Origin: Streptomyces noursei
Lineage (GTDB): Bacteria; Actinomycetota; Actinomycetes; Streptomycetales; Streptomycetaceae
Length of the DNA: 64,000 nucleotides
Direction of reading: 5' to 3'
NCBI RefSeq assembly: GCF_016917755.1
Contig: NZ_CP070326.1
Span: 2,728,001-2,792,000 of the forward strand
Below, piece after piece: positions 53,764-62,133 of this stretch. The notes beneath the pieces were generated by a model. It was not told where the DNA came from, ran no database searches, and worked only from the letters and a program-made list of their open reading frames with translations. The number at the start of each line of letters is the position of its first letter. The stretch's first letter is position 1. The position numbers were made by a program, and so were the translations under genes.

Positions 53764-54482
53764 CGGATGTCCCGCCCCGCCTTCTCGGCGCTGACACCCT
53801 CGATGAGGGTGACCACGCACTCGATGACCTGGTCCAGCGTCAGGTCGGTGGTGTCGACCTCGACGGCGTCGTCCGCCTTGGCCAGCGGCGAGGTCTTGCG
53901 GGAGGAGTCGGCGGCGTCCCGCTTGATCAGCGCCTCGCGGGTGGCGGCCAGGTCGCCGGCCTCCTTGCCCTTGAGCTCGCCGTTGCGGCGGGCCGCCCGG
54001 GCCTCCGCGGAGGCGGTGAGGAAGATCTTGAGATCGGCGTCCGGCAGGACGGTTATGCCGATGTCCCGGCCCTCGACGACGATGCCCAGCGGCGCCTCGG
54101 CGGCGATGCTGCGCTGGAGGTCGGTGATCGCGGCACGCACCTCGGGGACCGCGCTGACCGCGCTGACCGCGGCGGTGACCTCCGCGCTGCGGATCGGGCC
54201 GGCGGCGTCCGCCCCGTCCACGGTGATGGTCGGCGCCGCCGGGTCGGTGCCGGAGACGATCACGGGCTTGGCACAGGCGTCGGCCACCGCGACCGGGTCG
54301 TTGACGTCGATGCCGTTGGTCAGCATCCACCAGGTGATCGCGCGGTACTGCGCGCCGGTGTCGAGGTAGCCAAGGCCCAGCTTGCCGGCGACGGCCTTGG
54401 ACGTGCTGGACTTGCCCGTGCCTGCGGGGCCGTCGATGGCGACAATCACTGCAGCCGGGGCGGTCCGATCGGCGGTTTCCAC
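53760..54482 (-). CDS. cmk: Cytidylate kinase
   Basis: The 240-aa kinase phosphorylates CMP/dCMP. It has the P-loop DGPAGTGKSS near the N-terminus, GYLDTGAQYRAITW, the GRDIGITVLPDADLKIFLTA segment and the lid ARAARRNGELKG. The length is usual for actinomycete Cmk. The GTG at 54482 has AAAGGTG about 9 nt upstream; GTG 54494 would add four residues. It couples to plsC by GTGA overlap. A gap of 154 bp separates it from the end of tyrA. Confidence 0.93.
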   Translation of the reverse strand: METADRTAPAAVIVAIDGPAGTGKSSTSKAVAGKLGLGYLDTGAQYRAITWWMLTNGIDVNDPVAVADACAKPVIVSGTDPAAPTITVDGADAAGPIRSAEVTAAVSAVSAVPEVRAAITDLQRSIAAEAPLGIVVEGRDIGITVLPDADLKIFLTASAEARAARRNGELKGKEAGDLAATREALIKRDAADSSRKTSPLAKADDAVEVDTTDLTLDQVIECVVTLIEGVSAEKAGRDIR

Positions 54483-54636
54483 GGTGACGAACACCTTTCT
54501 TGATACACACGGGGCGCGGTCCAGGGCGCCAGGTCCGGTCGTCGACCGGCGGTCGGGAGAGCGACGAGGGGGCCGACGAAGGGACTGGGGCCTCGGACAA
54601 GGTTACTGGCTCGGCCGCAGCGCGCCGTCCACGGTG

Positions 54637-55722
54637 TCACTGCCGGATCGACCACCCCCGCTCCCGCAGCTCCGCGGTCAGCGCCGGGACCGCCTGCGGT
54701 TCGACCATCAGCTGGATGAAGCCGGCCTGCTGGCCGGTGGCGTGCTCGATGCGGACGTCCTCGATGTTGACCCCGACGCGGCCGGCGTCGGCGAAGATCC
54801 GGGCCAGCTCACCGGGCTGGTCGCCGATGTAGACCGCGACGACGTCGTAGACGGACGGGGCGGCGCCGTGCTTGCCGGGGACCCGCTCGCGGCCGGCGTT
54901 GCCGCGGCGGAGCACGTCCGCGATGCCGTGGGCGCCGCTGCCGCGCTTCTCGTCGTCGGCGGACTGGAGGGAGCGCAGCGACCGGACCGTGGCGTCCAGG
55001 TCGGCGGCGACCTCGGCCAGGACGTCGGCGACCGGGCCGGGGTTGGCGGAGAGGATGTCGATCCACATCGCGGGGTCGGAGGCGGCGATCCGCGTCACGT
55101 CCCGGATGCCCTGGCCGCAGAGCCGGACGGCGGTCTCGTCGGCGCCCTTGAGGCGGGCCGCGACCAGGCTGGAGACCAGCTGCGGGGTGTGCGAGACCAG
55201 GGCGACGGCGCGGTCGTGCGCGTCCGCGTCCATCACCACCGGGACGGCCCGGCACAGCGCGACCAGCTCCAGGGCGAGGTTGAGCACCTCGGTGTCGCCG
55301 CCGGGGGACGGGGTGAGCACCCAGGGGCGGCCCTCGAAGAGGTCGGCCGTTGCGGCCAGCGGGCCGGAGCGCTCCTTGCCGGCCATCGGGTGCGTGCCGA
55401 GGTAGCCGGACAGGTCGCAGCCGAGCGCCTCCAGCTCGCGGCGCGGGCCGCCCTTGACGCTGGCGACGTCGATGTACGCCCGGGCCGCACCGCGCCGGAT
55501 CGCCTCGGCCAGCGCCGCCGCGACGTGCGCCGGGGGCACGGCCACGATGGCGAGGTCCACGGTGTCCTGCGGCGGCTCGGCGGTGCCGGCGCCGAGCGCG
55601 GCGGCCGTCAGGGCCTGGGCGTGGTCGTGGTCCGCCAGGTGGACCTGCACGCCGCGGGCGCTGAGCGCGAGGGCGGCCGAGGTGCCGATCAGGCCCGTTC
55701 CGATGACGAGTGCGGTTCTCAC
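54637..55722 (-). CDS. tyrA: Prephenate dehydrogenase
   Basis: The 361-aa NAD-dependent enzyme converts prephenate to 4-hydroxyphenylpyruvate for tyrosine. It has an N-terminal Rossmann motif, ALVIGTGLIGTSAALAL, the substrate-side GTHPMAGKERSGP and HTPQLVSSLVA, and a C-terminal ACT domain (VYIGDQPGELARIFADAGRVGVNIEDVRIEH) for feedback control. The GTG start at 55722 overlaps the aroH stop (GTGA), placing chorismate mutase and prephenate dehydrogenase in successive, coupled steps. Confidence 0.93.
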   Translation of the reverse strand: MRTALVIGTGLIGTSAALALSARGVQVHLADHDHAQALTAAALGAGTAEPPQDTVDLAIVAVPPAHVAAALAEAIRRGAARAYIDVASVKGGPRRELEALGCDLSGYLGTHPMAGKERSGPLAATADLFEGRPWVLTPSPGGDTEVLNLALELVALCRAVPVVMDADAHDRAVALVSHTPQLVSSLVAARLKGADETAVRLCGQGIRDVTRIAASDPAMWIDILSANPGPVADVLAEVAADLDATVRSLRSLQSADDEKRGSGAHGIADVLRRGNAGRERVPGKHGAAPSVYDVVAVYIGDQPGELARIFADAGRVGVNIEDVRIEHATGQQAGFIQLMVEPQAVPALTAELRERGWSIRQ

Positions 55723-56081
55723 TGGGCGATGTCCTTCCGGAGCGCCGCGGCCGCGCCGAGGTAGACGTGGGCGATCTCGGGCTTGGACCGCCTGGTCTCG
55801 ACATGGGCGAGCACCCGCACCACGCGTGCCATGGCACCGGCCACGTCCAGCTCCTGGGCGCAGAGCAGCGGGACGTCCGTGATGCCCAGGGCGCGCGCGG
55901 CGGCGGCCGGGAAGTCGCTGTGCAGGTCGGGGGTGGCGGTGAACCACATGCTGATCAGGTCGTCCGGCGCCAGGCCGTTGCGCTCCAATATCGCGGTGAG
56001 CAGCGCGCCGACCTGCTCCCGCATGTGCTCCGCGTCGTCCCGCTCCAGCTGGACGGCCCCGCGCACGGCCCGTACCGCCAC
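55719..56081 (-). CDS. aroH: Chorismate mutase, AroH type
   Basis: The 120-aa trimeric-barrel chorismate mutase has AVRAVRGAVQLERDDAEHM, with the active-site Arg of VRGA, then a 'DDLISMWFTATPDLHSDFPAAAAR' type central region, PLLCAQELDVAGAM and VLAHVETRR. It converts chorismate to prephenate, the substrate of the next gene product. The GTG start at 56081 follows GCAGGGAC; an upstream ATG at 56129 would add a non-family extension. It heads the aroH-tyrA-cmk-plsC-der run. Confidence 0.92.
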   Translation of the reverse strand: MAVRAVRGAVQLERDDAEHMREQVGALLTAILERNGLAPDDLISMWFTATPDLHSDFPAAAARALGITDVPLLCAQELDVAGAMARVVRVLAHVETRRSKPEIAHVYLGAAAALRKDIAQ

Positions 56082-56221
56082 GTCCCTGCTCCCCTGCGTC
56101 GTGTGCCGCGTACACGTCCGCGTACGCACTGCTCAGCGTAACCAGCGCCACCGACAACCGTGTCCCGAGCTCCCGGGAATCCGGTGGCCCCCGGCGCCCC
56201 CGTCCGGCGACAATCCCCGAC

Positions 56222-56929
56222 ATGTCGACCGCTCCTCCCGCCCCTTCCGGCCATGAACTCGTCACCGGGCACACCGTCTATGCGTGTGTGATGGGCTCGC
56301 GCGCCTTCGGTCTGGCCACCGAGGCCAGCGACACCGACCGGCGCGGGGTCTATCTCGCGCCCACCGCCCTCTTCTGGCGGTTCGAGAAGCCGCCGACGCA
56401 CGTGGAGGGGCCGCGCGAGGAGGAGTTCTCCTGGGAGCTGGAACGGTTCTGCGAGCTGGCGCTGCGCGCCAACCCCACCGCCCTGGAGTGCCTGCACTCC
56501 CCCCTGGTGGAACACGCCGACGCCACCGGCCGCGAACTGCTCGCGCTGCGCGAGGCGTTCCTCTCCCGCGAGGTGCACGGCACCTATGTCCGCTACGCCA
56601 CCGGCCAGTTGAAGCAGCTGCGGGCCGACCGGGCGCGGCACGGCGCACCCCGCTGGAAGCAGGCGATGCACTTGCTGCGCCTCCTGGCCTGCGCCCGTGA
56701 CCTGCTGCGTACCGGCGAGCTGACCCTGGAGGTCGGCACGGCCCGGGAGGAGCTGCTGGCGGTGCGCCGCGGCGAGGTGCCCTGGGAGACGGTGGAGCAC
56801 CGGGTGGCGGCGCTGTCGGCGGAGGCGGAGGCGGCGCTGCCCGGCTCGCCGCTGCCCGCCGGGCCGGACCGGGCCCGGGTCGCGGACTTCCTGCACCGGA
56901 CGCGCCGGGCCTCGGCCCTCCGCGGCTGA
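56222..56929 (+). CDS. RlaP-type nucleotidyltransferase (first)
   Basis: The 235-aa protein is a polymerase-beta-fold nucleotidyltransferase of the RlaP group. MGSRAFGLATEASDTDRRGVYLAP (about 24-47) carries the GSxxxG and D-x-D metal motif (Asp37, Asp39) and the following R-G-V-Y. Helical segments such as WELERFCELALRANPTALECL follow. RlaP proteins accompany RNA-repair genes in some bacteria and are predicted to add nucleotides to RNA or another target. It is convergent with a second, divergent copy of the same family. The start is at ATG 56222. Confidence 0.83.
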   Translation: MSTAPPAPSGHELVTGHTVYACVMGSRAFGLATEASDTDRRGVYLAPTALFWRFEKPPTHVEGPREEEFSWELERFCELALRANPTALECLHSPLVEHADATGRELLALREAFLSREVHGTYVRYATGQLKQLRADRARHGAPRWKQAMHLLRLLACARDLLRTGELTLEVGTAREELLAVRRGEVPWETVEHRVAALSAEAEAALPGSPLPAGPDRARVADFLHRTRRASALRG

Positions 56930-56952
56930 CGCCGCCGGCCGTACGGACCGCG

Positions 56953-56995
56953 CCGGTCGGTCGGGCCGGTCGGACCGTACCGGTCGGTCGGGCCG
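56953..56995. repeat. 16-bp direct repeat between the two nucleotidyltransferase genes
   Basis: CCGGTCGGTCGGGCCG occurs at 56953-56968 and again at 56980-56995, embedded in further GTCGG/CCGTAC inverted motifs (GTACGG 56941-56946, CCGTAC 56975-56980). It probably folds into a terminator for the convergent genes. Confidence 0.6.
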
Positions 56996-56996
56996 T

Positions 56997-57818
56997 TCAG
57001 CCGCCGGTCGCGGCACCGTCCAGCCGGGCCCGCACCACCAGGTCGTGCAGCGCGTCCCGGCCGGCCGGCGCGTCCGGCAGGGCGGTGGCGGCCTGCGCGG
57101 CGTCCAGCCGGGCGTGCAGCGCCTCGACGTCGGCGCGCAGCCGGTCCGGGGGTACCAGGTCGCCGGTCGGCCCGTGTTCGGCCGCCTCCTTGGCCGCGAT
57201 CAGTTCCGACACGTAGGCGGGGGCGTCCGGCTCGCCGGCCAGGGTGGGCAGGTGGGCCACCAGCCGGCCGGCGGCCATGAGGTGGATGCCGGTCAGCAGG
57301 ACCCGCAGGGTGTACAGCAGCGGCTTCAGTTCGCCGGTCTTCTCGAAGAGCCGCCACTGGGTGCCCGCGAAGCCCCGGTAGTGGTGGGCGTGGTGGGAGG
57401 TGAACAGGCCGGGGGCGAGCGCGACCAGTTCCTCGTGGACGGGCGTGCTGTGCACGACCAGAGGGGAGAGCAGCTGCTCCAGGACGTAGCCGTTGCGGCG
57501 CAGCAGCAGCCGGACGAACTTCCGCAGGTCGTGCGTGACGAGATCCGTCTCGACGCCGTCGTGCTCCCCCATCAGCGTCCTGGTCTCCGCCGGCTCCCGC
57601 AGCCCCACGAGGTCGGCCACCGGCAGCAGGTGGACGCCGCGCAGGTCCACGTCGGAGTCGCGGGAGGGGAAGCCGTACAGGTGGGCGCCGGAGACCGTGG
57701 CGAAGAGCAGCGGATCGCGCTGCCGCGCGAGAAGGGCGTCCAGGTCGACGGCGGGGAGTCCGGCGGCCCGCAGGACCGCGTCCCGGCCGGCGGCGGGGGC
57801 CACGGACGTCTCAGGCAT
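56997..57818 (-). CDS. RlaP-type nucleotidyltransferase (second)
   Basis: This 273-aa relative of the first nucleotidyltransferase has TVSGAHLYGFPSRDSDVDLRGVHLLP (about 41-66) with the metal motif Asp56-x-Asp58 and R-G-V-H. Later segments DLVTHDLRKFVRLLLRRNGYVLEQLLSPLVV parallel the first protein's FCELALRANPTALECLHSPLV. Its ATG overlaps the end of the ADP-ribosylglycohydrolase gene by 8 bp, so the two are co-translated. This couples a predicted nucleotide-adding enzyme with a de-ADP-ribosylating one, suggesting a modification/removal pair (inference). Confidence 0.83.
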   Translation of the reverse strand: MPETSVAPAAGRDAVLRAAGLPAVDLDALLARQRDPLLFATVSGAHLYGFPSRDSDVDLRGVHLLPVADLVGLREPAETRTLMGEHDGVETDLVTHDLRKFVRLLLRRNGYVLEQLLSPLVVHSTPVHEELVALAPGLFTSHHAHHYRGFAGTQWRLFEKTGELKPLLYTLRVLLTGIHLMAAGRLVAHLPTLAGEPDAPAYVSELIAAKEAAEHGPTGDLVPPDRLRADVEALHARLDAAQAATALPDAPAGRDALHDLVVRARLDGAATGG

Positions 57819-58809
57819 CCCAGGCCGCCCCGAGGGCGAGGAGTTCCGCGCGGTACTCGATGCGGGCGGTCCACTCCTGCGGCCAGGCACCGGCGCCGAG
57901 CGCGGCGCCCGCGAACGCGCCGGCGAGGCAGGCGAGCGAGTCGGAGTCCCCGGAGCTGCAGGCGGCCCGGCGCAGCGCGGTGACCGGCTCGTCGGGGAAG
58001 AGCAGGAAGCAGAGCAGGCCGGTGGCCAGCGCCTCCTCGGCGATCCAGCCGGCGCCGGTGGCCAGGCACGGGTCGGCCTCCCGGTCCGGTGCGGCGAGCG
58101 CCGCGTCGAGCCGGTCCAGGACGCCCAGGCAGTCGTCCCAGCCACGGGCGATGAACGCCGTCGGGGACGGGTCCTGGGAGCGCCGCCAGAGGTCGCCGAG
58201 CCAGTCCTCGCGGTAGGTGGTGCGCTGGGCGTGGGCGTGGGCCCGCAGCAGGCCGGGCAGTTCGGCGGGGCGGGCGCCGTCGGCGAGGGCGCGCACGGCG
58301 TACGCGGTGAGGTCGCTGGCGGCGAGCGCGGTGGGGTGTCCGTGGGTCAGCGCGGACTGGAGCTGGGCGGCGCCGGAGCGCTGCTCCGGGGTCAGTCCGG
58401 GCACCAGCCCGAGGGGCGCCACCCGCATGTTGGCGCCGCAGCCCTTGGACCCGATCTGACTGGCGTCGGCCCAGGACCGGTGCTCGTCGCTGAGGAGTTG
58501 GCAGGCGCGGAGGCAGGTGTTGCCCGGTGCCCGGTTGTTGTCGGGCGAGCGCCACCAGGCCACGTACGCGCGCCGGACCGGCGGTTCGAGCGTGGCGGCG
58601 GTCAGCCCGCCGCCGTCCAGGGCGGTGCGCAGTCCGCGCCCCAGGGCCAGCGTCATCTGGGTGTCGTCGGTGACAAGGGCGGGTTCGGGCAGGTCCATCT
58701 CCCGCCAGGGACCGCACTTCGCGAGGATCGCCGGTACGTCGCTGAACTCCGTCGGGAAGCCGAGCGCGTCGCCGAGCGCCAGCCCGACCAGCGATCCGGT
58801 CGCCGTCAT
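57811..58809 (-). CDS. ADP-ribosylglycohydrolase family protein
   Basis: The 332-aa all-helical hydrolase of the DraG/ARH type has the N-terminal GLALGDALGFPTEFSD, the metal-binding TDDTQMTLALG and the C-terminal ACSSGDSDSLACLAGAFAGAALG with the paired aspartates, so the binuclear Mg site appears complete. It should remove ADP-ribose from a protein or nucleic-acid target. The start at 58809 was chosen; Met 58830 would run into the terminator preceding it. It forms an operon with the second nucleotidyltransferase, which it overlaps. Confidence 0.88.
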   Translation of the reverse strand: MTATGSLVGLALGDALGFPTEFSDVPAILAKCGPWREMDLPEPALVTDDTQMTLALGRGLRTALDGGGLTAATLEPPVRRAYVAWWRSPDNNRAPGNTCLRACQLLSDEHRSWADASQIGSKGCGANMRVAPLGLVPGLTPEQRSGAAQLQSALTHGHPTALAASDLTAYAVRALADGARPAELPGLLRAHAHAQRTTYREDWLGDLWRRSQDPSPTAFIARGWDDCLGVLDRLDAALAAPDREADPCLATGAGWIAEEALATGLLCFLLFPDEPVTALRRAACSSGDSDSLACLAGAFAGAALGAGAWPQEWTARIEYRAELLALGAAWDA

Positions 58810-58821
58810 CGATGCCCCATG

Positions 58822-58862
58822 AAAAACCACCCCTTAATCGTCATGATGACATTAAGGGGTGG
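58822..58862 (-). terminator. Intrinsic terminator of the scpA-scpB-rluB transcript
   Basis: Perfect 12-bp arms (58827-58838 and 58851-58862, CCACCCCTTAAT and complement) surround 12 nt containing GTCAT-G-ATGAC, and on the minus strand the stem is followed by TTTTTC (58826-58821). That is a canonical intrinsic terminator after rluB. The inner dyad might double as an operator for the glycohydrolase gene, which starts only 13 bp further on. Confidence 0.8.
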
Positions 58863-58915
58863 TGGCCGGCCACCGCAAGCGACGACCGGCCCGGACGGAC
58901 CGCCGCGGCCGGACC

Positions 58916-60034
58916 TTAGAGGTTCACCTCGCGCATCAGCATCCCGACCTCGGTGTTGGTCATCCGGCGCAGCCAGCCCGACTTCTGGTCGCCCAGGGCG
59001 ATCGGGCCGAAGTGCGTCCGGACCAGCTTGTCCACCGGGAAGCCGGCCTCGGCCAGCATCCGGCGCACGATGTGCTTGCGGCCCTCGTGGAGGGTGACCT
59101 CGACGAGGTAGTTCTTGCCGGTGTTCTCCACGACCCGGAAGTGGTCGGCGCGGGCGTAGCCGTCCTCCAGCGGGATGCCGTCCTTGAGCCGCTTGCCCAG
59201 GTCGCGCGGGAGCGGGCCCTGGATGGCGGCCAGGTAGGTCTTGGTGACGCCGTAGCGCGGGTGCGTGAGGCGGTGGGCCAGCTCGCCGTGGTTGGTGAGC
59301 AGGATGATGCCCTCGGTCTCGGTGTCCAGCCGGCCGACGTGGAACAGCCGGGTCTCCCGGTTGGTCACGTAGTCGCCCAGGCACTGGCGGCCGTCCGGGT
59401 CCTCCATCGTGGAGACCACACCGGCGGGCTTGTTCAGCGCGAAGAAGAGGTAGGACTGGGTGGCGACCGTCAGGCCGTCGACCTTGATCTCGTCCTTCTC
59501 CGGGTCGACCCGGAGACCCTGCTCCCTGACGATCTTGCCGTTGACCTCGACCCGGGCCTGGTCGATCAGCTCCTCACAGGCGCGGCGGGAGCCCATACCG
59601 GCCCTGGCCAGCACCTTCTGGAGCCGCTCGCCCTCCTGCTCGCCGAAGGTCTTGGGGGTCTTGACCTGCGGCTTGTCGTAGCGGGCGCGGTTGCGCTCCT
59701 CGATCTTGGCGTCGTACTCGCGGGGCCGCGCGGGCCCCTGACCACGGCCGCGCTGCTGACCGCCCGCGCCACCGGCGCCGCCCGGCCGCCCGCCCCGGGA
59801 CGCGCCCGTGCGGGGGCCTCCCTTGGCGCCGCCGCGGGCCGCCTCGCCCCGGGCGCCGCTCTTGCCGCCGCCCCGGCGCTCGTCGCCGCCCTGGGACCCG
59901 CCCACGTCGTAGCGGCGCTCCTCGGGACGGGGGCGGCCCGTGCGCTGCTGCTTGTCGTCCCGCTTGTTGCCCGCGCCGCGGTAGTTGCCCCTGCCGCCGC
60001 CGCTGCCCCTGCTGTTACTGCCGCTGCTTCGCAT
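58916..60034 (-). CDS. rluB: 23S rRNA pseudouridine synthase, RluB-like
   Basis: The 372-aa enzyme has a low-complexity, Gly/Arg-rich N-terminal extension (about 1-125, RGG-type), an S4 RNA-binding domain (ERLQKVLARAGMGSRRACEELI) and the RsuA/RluB catalytic domain, with Asp in FHVGRLDTETEGIILLTN. By family it makes a pseudouridine in helix 89 of 23S rRNA. Its ATG shares one base with the scpB stop (TGATG). It ends an scpA-scpB-rluB run common in Gram-positive bacteria. The RGG-like tail is typical of actinomycetes and may bind RNA. Confidence 0.92.
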   Translation of the reverse strand: MRSSGSNSRGSGGGRGNYRGAGNKRDDKQQRTGRPRPEERRYDVGGSQGGDERRGGGKSGARGEAARGGAKGGPRTGASRGGRPGGAGGAGGQQRGRGQGPARPREYDAKIEERNRARYDKPQVKTPKTFGEQEGERLQKVLARAGMGSRRACEELIDQARVEVNGKIVREQGLRVDPEKDEIKVDGLTVATQSYLFFALNKPAGVVSTMEDPDGRQCLGDYVTNRETRLFHVGRLDTETEGIILLTNHGELAHRLTHPRYGVTKTYLAAIQGPLPRDLGKRLKDGIPLEDGYARADHFRVVENTGKNYLVEVTLHEGRKHIVRRMLAEAGFPVDKLVRTHFGPIALGDQKSGWLRRMTNTEVGMLMREVNL

Positions 60035-60717
60035 CAATGATCCGTCTGAGAGTTGCCGCTGTCGTCTACGTCGAACGACGGGATGCCTTCCGCGGAGTCG
60101 CCCTCGACCGCGTCCGCCTCTGGGAGGAACGGTGCGAGCTCAGGGAGCTCGTCCAGGCCACGCAGGCCCATCCGCTCCAGGAAGTAATTCGTCGTCCTGT
60201 ACAGGATCGCACCTGTTTCAGGTTCCGTCCCCGCCTCCTCCACCAGGCCGCGCTGGAGGAGCGTGCGCATCACGCCGTCGCAGTTGACCCCGCGGACGGC
60301 CGAGACGCGGGAACGGCTGACCGGCTGACGGTACGCGACCACGGCCAGAGTCTCCAATGCGGCCTGGGTCAGCCGGGCCTGCTGACCGTCCAGGACGAAG
60401 CCCTCCACCGCGTCCGCGTAGGCCGCCCGGGAGGAGAACCGCCAGCCACCGGCCACCATCCGCAGGTCGAAGCCGCGGCCCTGGCGGGTGTAGTCCTCGG
60501 ACAGCTCGCGCAGCGCCAGCGCCACCGCCCGGCGGGACCGCTGGAGCACCCTGGCCAGGTGCTCCTCGGTCGCCGGCTCGTCGACGACCATGAGGACGGC
60601 CTCCAGCGCGGGCTTCAGCTCCAGGTCGGCCACGCCCAGCGCGCCGGCCGGCGTCTCCTGGGGCGCGCGGTGCTCCCCCGGCCCCTGCTCGGTGATCTCG
60701 TATCCCGTGCCGCTCAC
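60034..60717 (-). CDS. scpB: Segregation and condensation protein B
   Basis: The 227-aa kleisin-interacting (kite) subunit of the SMC-ScpAB condensin has two winged helices. The first contains LKPALEAVLMVVDEPATEEHLARVLQ, the second LTQAALETLAVVAYRQPVSRSRVSAVRGVNCDGVMRTLLQRGLVEEAG and YRTTNYFLERMGL. It has an acidic C-terminal tail. It starts at GTG 60717 overlapping the scpA stop (GTGA) and ends in TGATG with rluB. It acts in chromosome organisation and segregation together with ScpA. Confidence 0.95.
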   Translation of the reverse strand: MSGTGYEITEQGPGEHRAPQETPAGALGVADLELKPALEAVLMVVDEPATEEHLARVLQRSRRAVALALRELSEDYTRQGRGFDLRMVAGGWRFSSRAAYADAVEGFVLDGQQARLTQAALETLAVVAYRQPVSRSRVSAVRGVNCDGVMRTLLQRGLVEEAGTEPETGAILYRTTNYFLERMGLRGLDELPELAPFLPEADAVEGDSAEGIPSFDVDDSGNSQTDH

Positions 60718-61826
60718 GCCGGCTCCTCCTGTTCCTCCGCCTCCGGGCGGTCCGTCGCGTCCGCGCCGGCGTCTTTGTCTGCCCCTTCGCCCGGTTCCCG
60801 GTCGAACTCGTCGGTGACCTGTGGGGCGGCCCCCTCCGCACCCGTCCAGCGGGCCGTCAGCGTCCCCAGCGCCTCCTCCTGGTCCAGGGCGACCACCCGC
60901 TCCCGGTAGAGCTCCAGCAGGGCCAGGAAGCGCGCGACGACGGTGAGGGTGTCGGGGGCGTCGGCGACCAGTTCCCGGAAGTCGGCGGCGCCGGCCGTGC
61001 GCAGCCGGGCCACCACCACCTCGGCCTGCTCCCGGACGCTGACCAGCGGCGCGTGGATGTGGTCCACGTAGACCTGCGGCTTCGCCCTGGGCTGCATCGC
61101 CCGCACCGCGAGCCGGGCGAAGCCCTCCGCCCCGATGCCGAGGACGACCTCGGGCAGCAGCTCCGCGTGGTGCGGCTCCAGCCCCACGGTCCGGGGGTGG
61201 CAGCGCGTCTCCTCGGCCAGCCGCCCGCTGAAGATCTCCGCGATCCGCTTGTAGGCGCGGTACTGGAGCAGCCGGGCGAAGAGCAGGTCGCGGGCCTCCA
61301 GGAGGGCGAGGTCGGCCTCGTCCTCCACTTCGGCGACGGGCAGCAGCCGGGCCGCCTTGAGGTCGAGCAGGGTGGCCGCGACGACCAGGAACTCGGTGGT
61401 CTGGTCGAGGTCCCAGTCCGGCCCCATGGCCCGGATGTGGGCCATGAACTCGTCGGTCACCTTGGACAGCGCGACCTCGGTGACGTCCAGCTTGTGCCGG
61501 GAGATGAGCTGGAGCAGGAGGTCGAAGGGCCCCTCGAAGTTGTCCAGCCGGAGCGTGAACCGGCCGTCCCCGGAGGGCGCCGCGGCGGCCTCGCCCCCGG
61601 TTGCCTCCTCCGTCCCCGCCGTCTCCACGGCCTCGTCCGCGGTCGCCTCCGCGGTCTGCTCGACCGGAGCCGCGGCGGCGTCCACCACGTCCGCCACGTC
61701 CATCACGTCCGGCGCGGGAGCCTCGCTGGCCTCAGGGGCCTCCAGGGCGCTGTCCGGCCCCCGCCCGAGAGCGCGGCGGGTGCGGCGCGGGGCGGGGCCG
61801 GTCTCGTCGGCGGCGTCGGTCGGCAT
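60714..61826 (-). CDS. scpA: Segregation and condensation protein A
   Basis: The 370-aa kleisin of the SMC complex has a disordered Ala/Glu-rich N-terminus (about 1-85) and then FTLRLDNFEGPFDLLLQLISRHKLDVTEVALSKVTDEF, the ScpA N-terminal helical domain that contacts the SMC neck, and the C-terminal winged helix ending in FLALLELYRERVVALDQEEALGTL. An acidic tail follows. The start is uncertain: ATG 61826 (MPTDAADE) is chosen because it resembles other actinomycete ScpA starts, while GTG 61874 would add 16 residues. It leads the scpA-scpB-rluB operon. Confidence 0.92.
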   Translation of the reverse strand: MPTDAADETGPAPRRTRRALGRGPDSALEAPEASEAPAPDVMDVADVVDAAAAPVEQTAEATADEAVETAGTEEATGGEAAAAPSGDGRFTLRLDNFEGPFDLLLQLISRHKLDVTEVALSKVTDEFMAHIRAMGPDWDLDQTTEFLVVAATLLDLKAARLLPVAEVEDEADLALLEARDLLFARLLQYRAYKRIAEIFSGRLAEETRCHPRTVGLEPHHAELLPEVVLGIGAEGFARLAVRAMQPRAKPQVYVDHIHAPLVSVREQAEVVVARLRTAGAADFRELVADAPDTLTVVARFLALLELYRERVVALDQEEALGTLTARWTGAEGAAPQVTDEFDREPGEGADKDAGADATDRPEAEEQEEPA

Positions 61827-61952
61827 GGCGGTCCAGTGTGCTGCGGTCCCGCGCCGGGGCGGCGGGTCGGTCACGGGCGGGACACCCCGCCGGAGAGGCA
61901 GGCTATCCCGCCACGCACCGGGGACCGGCCCCCAGGGCGTGTCGGGCGGGCC

Positions 61953-62133
61953 CTAGGGCCTGTCGTCAAACTCCCGTCGTTCGCCCGGAGGGCGGGCCTC
62001 GCGGCGTCTGGTGCGTGCGATCTCAAGGCGGAGGCTCATCCCGGTACGCCCGGTACCGGGATGAGCACGACAACGCAGAGAGCGTGCGTGCCAGGCGTCG
62101 CGAGGCAGGCGGGAGTTTGACGACAGGCCCTAG
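61953..62133. mobile_element. 181-bp MITE with 24-bp perfect terminal inverted repeats
   Basis: Bases 61953-61976 (CTAGGGCCTGTCGTCAAACT then CCCG) are exactly complementary to 62110-62133. Both ends are CTAG, which could be target duplication or part of the repeat because CTAG is self-complementary. Inside, 13-bp arms at 62035-62047 and 62053-62065 form a strong hairpin (CTCATCCCGGTAC). There is no transposase frame. I recall similar elements, tied to IS5-type transposases, in Streptomyces. The right end supplies the stop codon of the adjacent minus-strand gene. Confidence 0.85.
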
